Below are positions 61,901-64,000 of a DNA stretch of 64,000 nucleotides, in pieces. The stretch covers positions 192,443-256,442 of the forward strand of contig VYZI01000417.1 of assembly GCA_013397695.1 (NCBI GenBank), read 5' to 3'. Made by a program: the position numbers and the translations under genes. The notes under the pieces are model-generated. The model was given only the letters and a program-made list of their open reading frames with translations, ran no database searches and had not been told where the DNA came from. This DNA is from Centropus unirufus (Eukaryota > Chordata > Aves > Cuculiformes > Centropidae). The stretch's first letter is position 1, and each line of letters starts with the position of its first letter.

Positions 61901-63484
61901 GGGAACTGAATGGAAGTGATTTTTTGGCAGCAGAAGAGGAGATAGCTTCAGTCAAATGTAAATGAATGAAATTAGGTGGCTTCTACACTGCAGGAGGTCA
62001 GGCTGGGTCCTCACAGTGTCTTTCTGGGTTCCAACATTAATCTTATTTTAAAGGATAAACAGTTCTCAAATAGAAACCCAGAAATATGTGCCTGTGTACA
62101 TACATATGCAAGTATCTATATAAAATTCTCTCTTACTTAACTGAAAAGCCTTGTGGAAGATGTTAATGTGCCAGTTGCAGGGCTGGTTTCTTGCTGAAGG
62201 CCATGGTGCCCTCTGTTCCTGAGAGGCTTTGAAATTTCTCCTCGGAAACAAATATTTGTTTGCATGAGCTTTGCAGTCCTCTTGAGCTGGGAAACAGAGG
62301 TGCTGTGTTTCCTAATATTTCCATTACAATGTGCAAAGCACTTGAGTTATTTCTTGCTCTTTCTTGGGTCTGTGAAAGGCTGAGAAGTGTGATAACGGGA
62401 TGGATTTGTACCCACTCATAACCCAAAATACTCTGACATACGTCAGGGGCATTGCCTATTCAGGTTAAGTTCCCCTCCTTTTGACTTCTGCTCCATCTTG
62501 GCAGAAAGCCTCTCAAGTTTATTGCTGCTCTATCAAATCTTATTTCCTCTTTATGACTAAGCTAAGCCTAAATGTGCATGAGCCGACCTTGAGGCACTGC
62601 CAGTTTTCCTCTTGGCCCTCCAGCTGATGGGTGGCAGTGTCCATGGCCCCGGAGAGGCCCTGCCCGCAGCTGCGCTCAGAGCATGGGAAAAAAACAGGGA
62701 CGGTTGGGTGTTTCCTCTCTTCTTTTCTTCTGACCTAATGTGCATTTAGAAATGGGGCACAAAGCTGTAAAACCAGCTCTCCTTTCATGCCATCAAGGGC
62801 AGGTTTTTGTGCATTCCTTAATAGAGTGCTCACACTCCGCTTGCTCCTTTACCTTTTCTGATTAGTCAAACTTGTGCATCATTAACCGTTCCCCTCCCCT
62901 GGCATCTGGAGGATGCTTCAACACAAGTCGTGGTGTCAGGAATTATTCATAATTCTCCAAAAAATAGTAATTTTATTGAAGCCTGAAAGACACTTAAATT
63001 AATGGATGGTTCGAATTCTGCTCCTAATTTCCCTTTCTCATGTCAGGCACTGTGCATCGCTTCACCTTGAGCTTTACACGTTTGGTCTGGGGGGCTTGAG
63101 TTGTTGCCTGCTCGAGGAAACAAACACAAAACCTTACCTATAATTTTTTTAATCAGCAGAACAGCTGTTTTGTTGCAAACTTTCATTAATAAACTTCAGA
63201 GTTTGTCTACATAAATAGAGTAATTTTAGCTTCCAGGTTTCTCCATAATCTCCTCTATAGCAGTGATTTTTAAAGTGTCATTATTTTACATAATGTGATG
63301 CTATGCAAAACTTGGCCTCGTTAAATTAAATGCTCAACAGTCTCGGTTTGAAATTGCAGAGCAAAACAAAGATAAGCGTAAACAATTTGCTTAGCAGATA
63401 ATTTACACCTCATCCGCGTATTAGGCAGGGATAGCGAGGAACTGCATGGAAGGGCCCTGCTGAGCCTGGTCACAGGAGGACCCC
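58919..63484. other. Intron-like sequence, no gene seen
   Basis: About 4.6 kb without a supportable exon or RNA gene. AT-rich repeat-free blocks occur at about 59330-59480 and 62860-63470. Open frames around 59483-60451 and 60545-60870 overlap one another on both strands in GC-rich sequence and look like chance. Confidence 0.5.
62860..63470. promoter_or_regulatory. Candidate conserved non-coding block
   Basis: An AT-rich, repeat-free stretch with many homeobox-type taat/atta words, octamer-like words and a few kept CpGs near 63050-63080 and 63415-63435, ending at a young-looking CR1. Conservation is suspected from appearance only. Confidence 0.22.
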
Positions 63485-63606
63485 ACAGAACCCTGGAATG
63501 GTTTGGGTTGAGAGGCACCTCAAAGCCCATCCAGTTCCACTCCTTGCCATGGACAGGGATACCTCCCACTGGACCAGGCTGCTCCGAGCCCCATGCAACC
63601 TGGTCA
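63485..63606 (-). mobile_element. CR1 LINE fragment (3' end), antisense
   Basis: 'cagaaccctggaatggtttg', 'cacctcaaagcccatccagt', 'catggacagggatacctccc' and 'gagccccatgcaacctggtc' are the complement of the final 120 bases of CR1, 5'-truncated. Confidence 0.92.
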
Positions 63607-64000
63607 AGTGAAATACCTCCACGTGTGTGGTCTGCGTTTAGTTTAAATCCTAACCTGTTGATTTAGGTTATGTCCAGGTGTTTTCAGGTGAAACCAGGTT
63701 GGTTTCCCAGCAGTAAATGGAACGGTGGTGGCAAGCAAGTCTATGCCTATAGAAGGGGAATGGCATTAGAAGGCTTCCAGCGAAATTATTTCAGTGAAAA
63801 GTTACACCCTGTAACAGATTCAGTCATGGTGGAAACGCTGCTGAGGGCTGGGGTAAAGAAGAAGAAAATAGAACATTAGGAGCAAAGTCAGGTGGGGTTG
63901 GACAGCCAGTGTATGGCACAGCGAGGTGAGGGGGGCTGCCGGGTCTTGTCTGCAGAGCCACCGCAGCCCCATGGGCTTCCACGCTGGGATCGCACCTCTT
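63607..64000. other. Window end, no gene seen
   Basis: Nearly 400 bases of intron-like sequence. A 69-codon open frame (63670-63879, +) has no recognised motif and no splice context. Confidence 0.5.

Noticed and set aside
63005..63025. B-box-like word ggttcgaattc
   Set aside because: No A box upstream, no acceptor-stem pairing and AT-rich flanks.
38441..64000. Second coding exon of TANC2
   Set aside because: Looked for the segment expected after Arg-Ser-Ser-Asp in all + strand frames and found nothing. The intron probably runs past the window.

Overview
This window reads as bird nuclear DNA. It is intron-rich, has no dense ORFs and no bacterial-type operon structure, and its recognisable interspersed repeats are all CR1-type LINE fragments, the retrotransposon family that dominates avian genomes. 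Several carry the characteristic CR1 3' end, with the 'ggtcccttccaaccc' type motif followed by a short ATTCTATG-like tail. I cannot fix the species. The only protein-coding sequence I can support with confidence is one exon at 38341-38440 on the + strand. It holds the start codon and first 22 codons of a protein that I recognise from memory as TANC2, a postsynaptic scaffold with TPR, ankyrin-repeat and coiled-coil domains. The window therefore looks like the 5' end of an avian TANC2 locus.

Layout. Positions 1-470 are a G/T-rich, G-quadruplex-prone stretch passing into a short CpG island with two GC boxes and plausible splice donors. This is the best candidate for the promoter and non-coding first exon. 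A short GC-rich minisatellite follows (678-860). From about 0.9 to 38.3 kb there is what I read as a long intron, with CR1 fragments at 7.1-7.5, 17.6-17.8, 18.0-18.6 (an old reverse-transcriptase piece), 19.3-19.5, 35.9-36.2 and 36.8-37.3 kb. The coding exon sits at 38.34-38.44 kb between a good acceptor and a consensus GTAAGT donor. The remaining 25.5 kb is the start of the next intron. It holds more CR1 fragments (43.7, 45.5, 45.6-46.3, 49.1, 57.9, 58.8 and 63.5 kb), a coding-like but broken stretch on the - strand at 44.3-44.7 kb, and several AT-rich, repeat-free blocks that could be conserved regulatory elements.

If the reading is right, transcription starts in the CpG island and the first intron (about 38 kb) is spliced to the exon carrying the ATG. 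The transcript then continues past the right edge of the window to the next coding exon, which should begin with two bases completing a split codon. I saw no tRNA, rRNA, CRISPR or intact mobile element. I found no evidence for a new biological system. The items most worth checking are the - strand coding-like remnant, the inverted CR1 copies flanking the coding exon, and the candidate conserved blocks.
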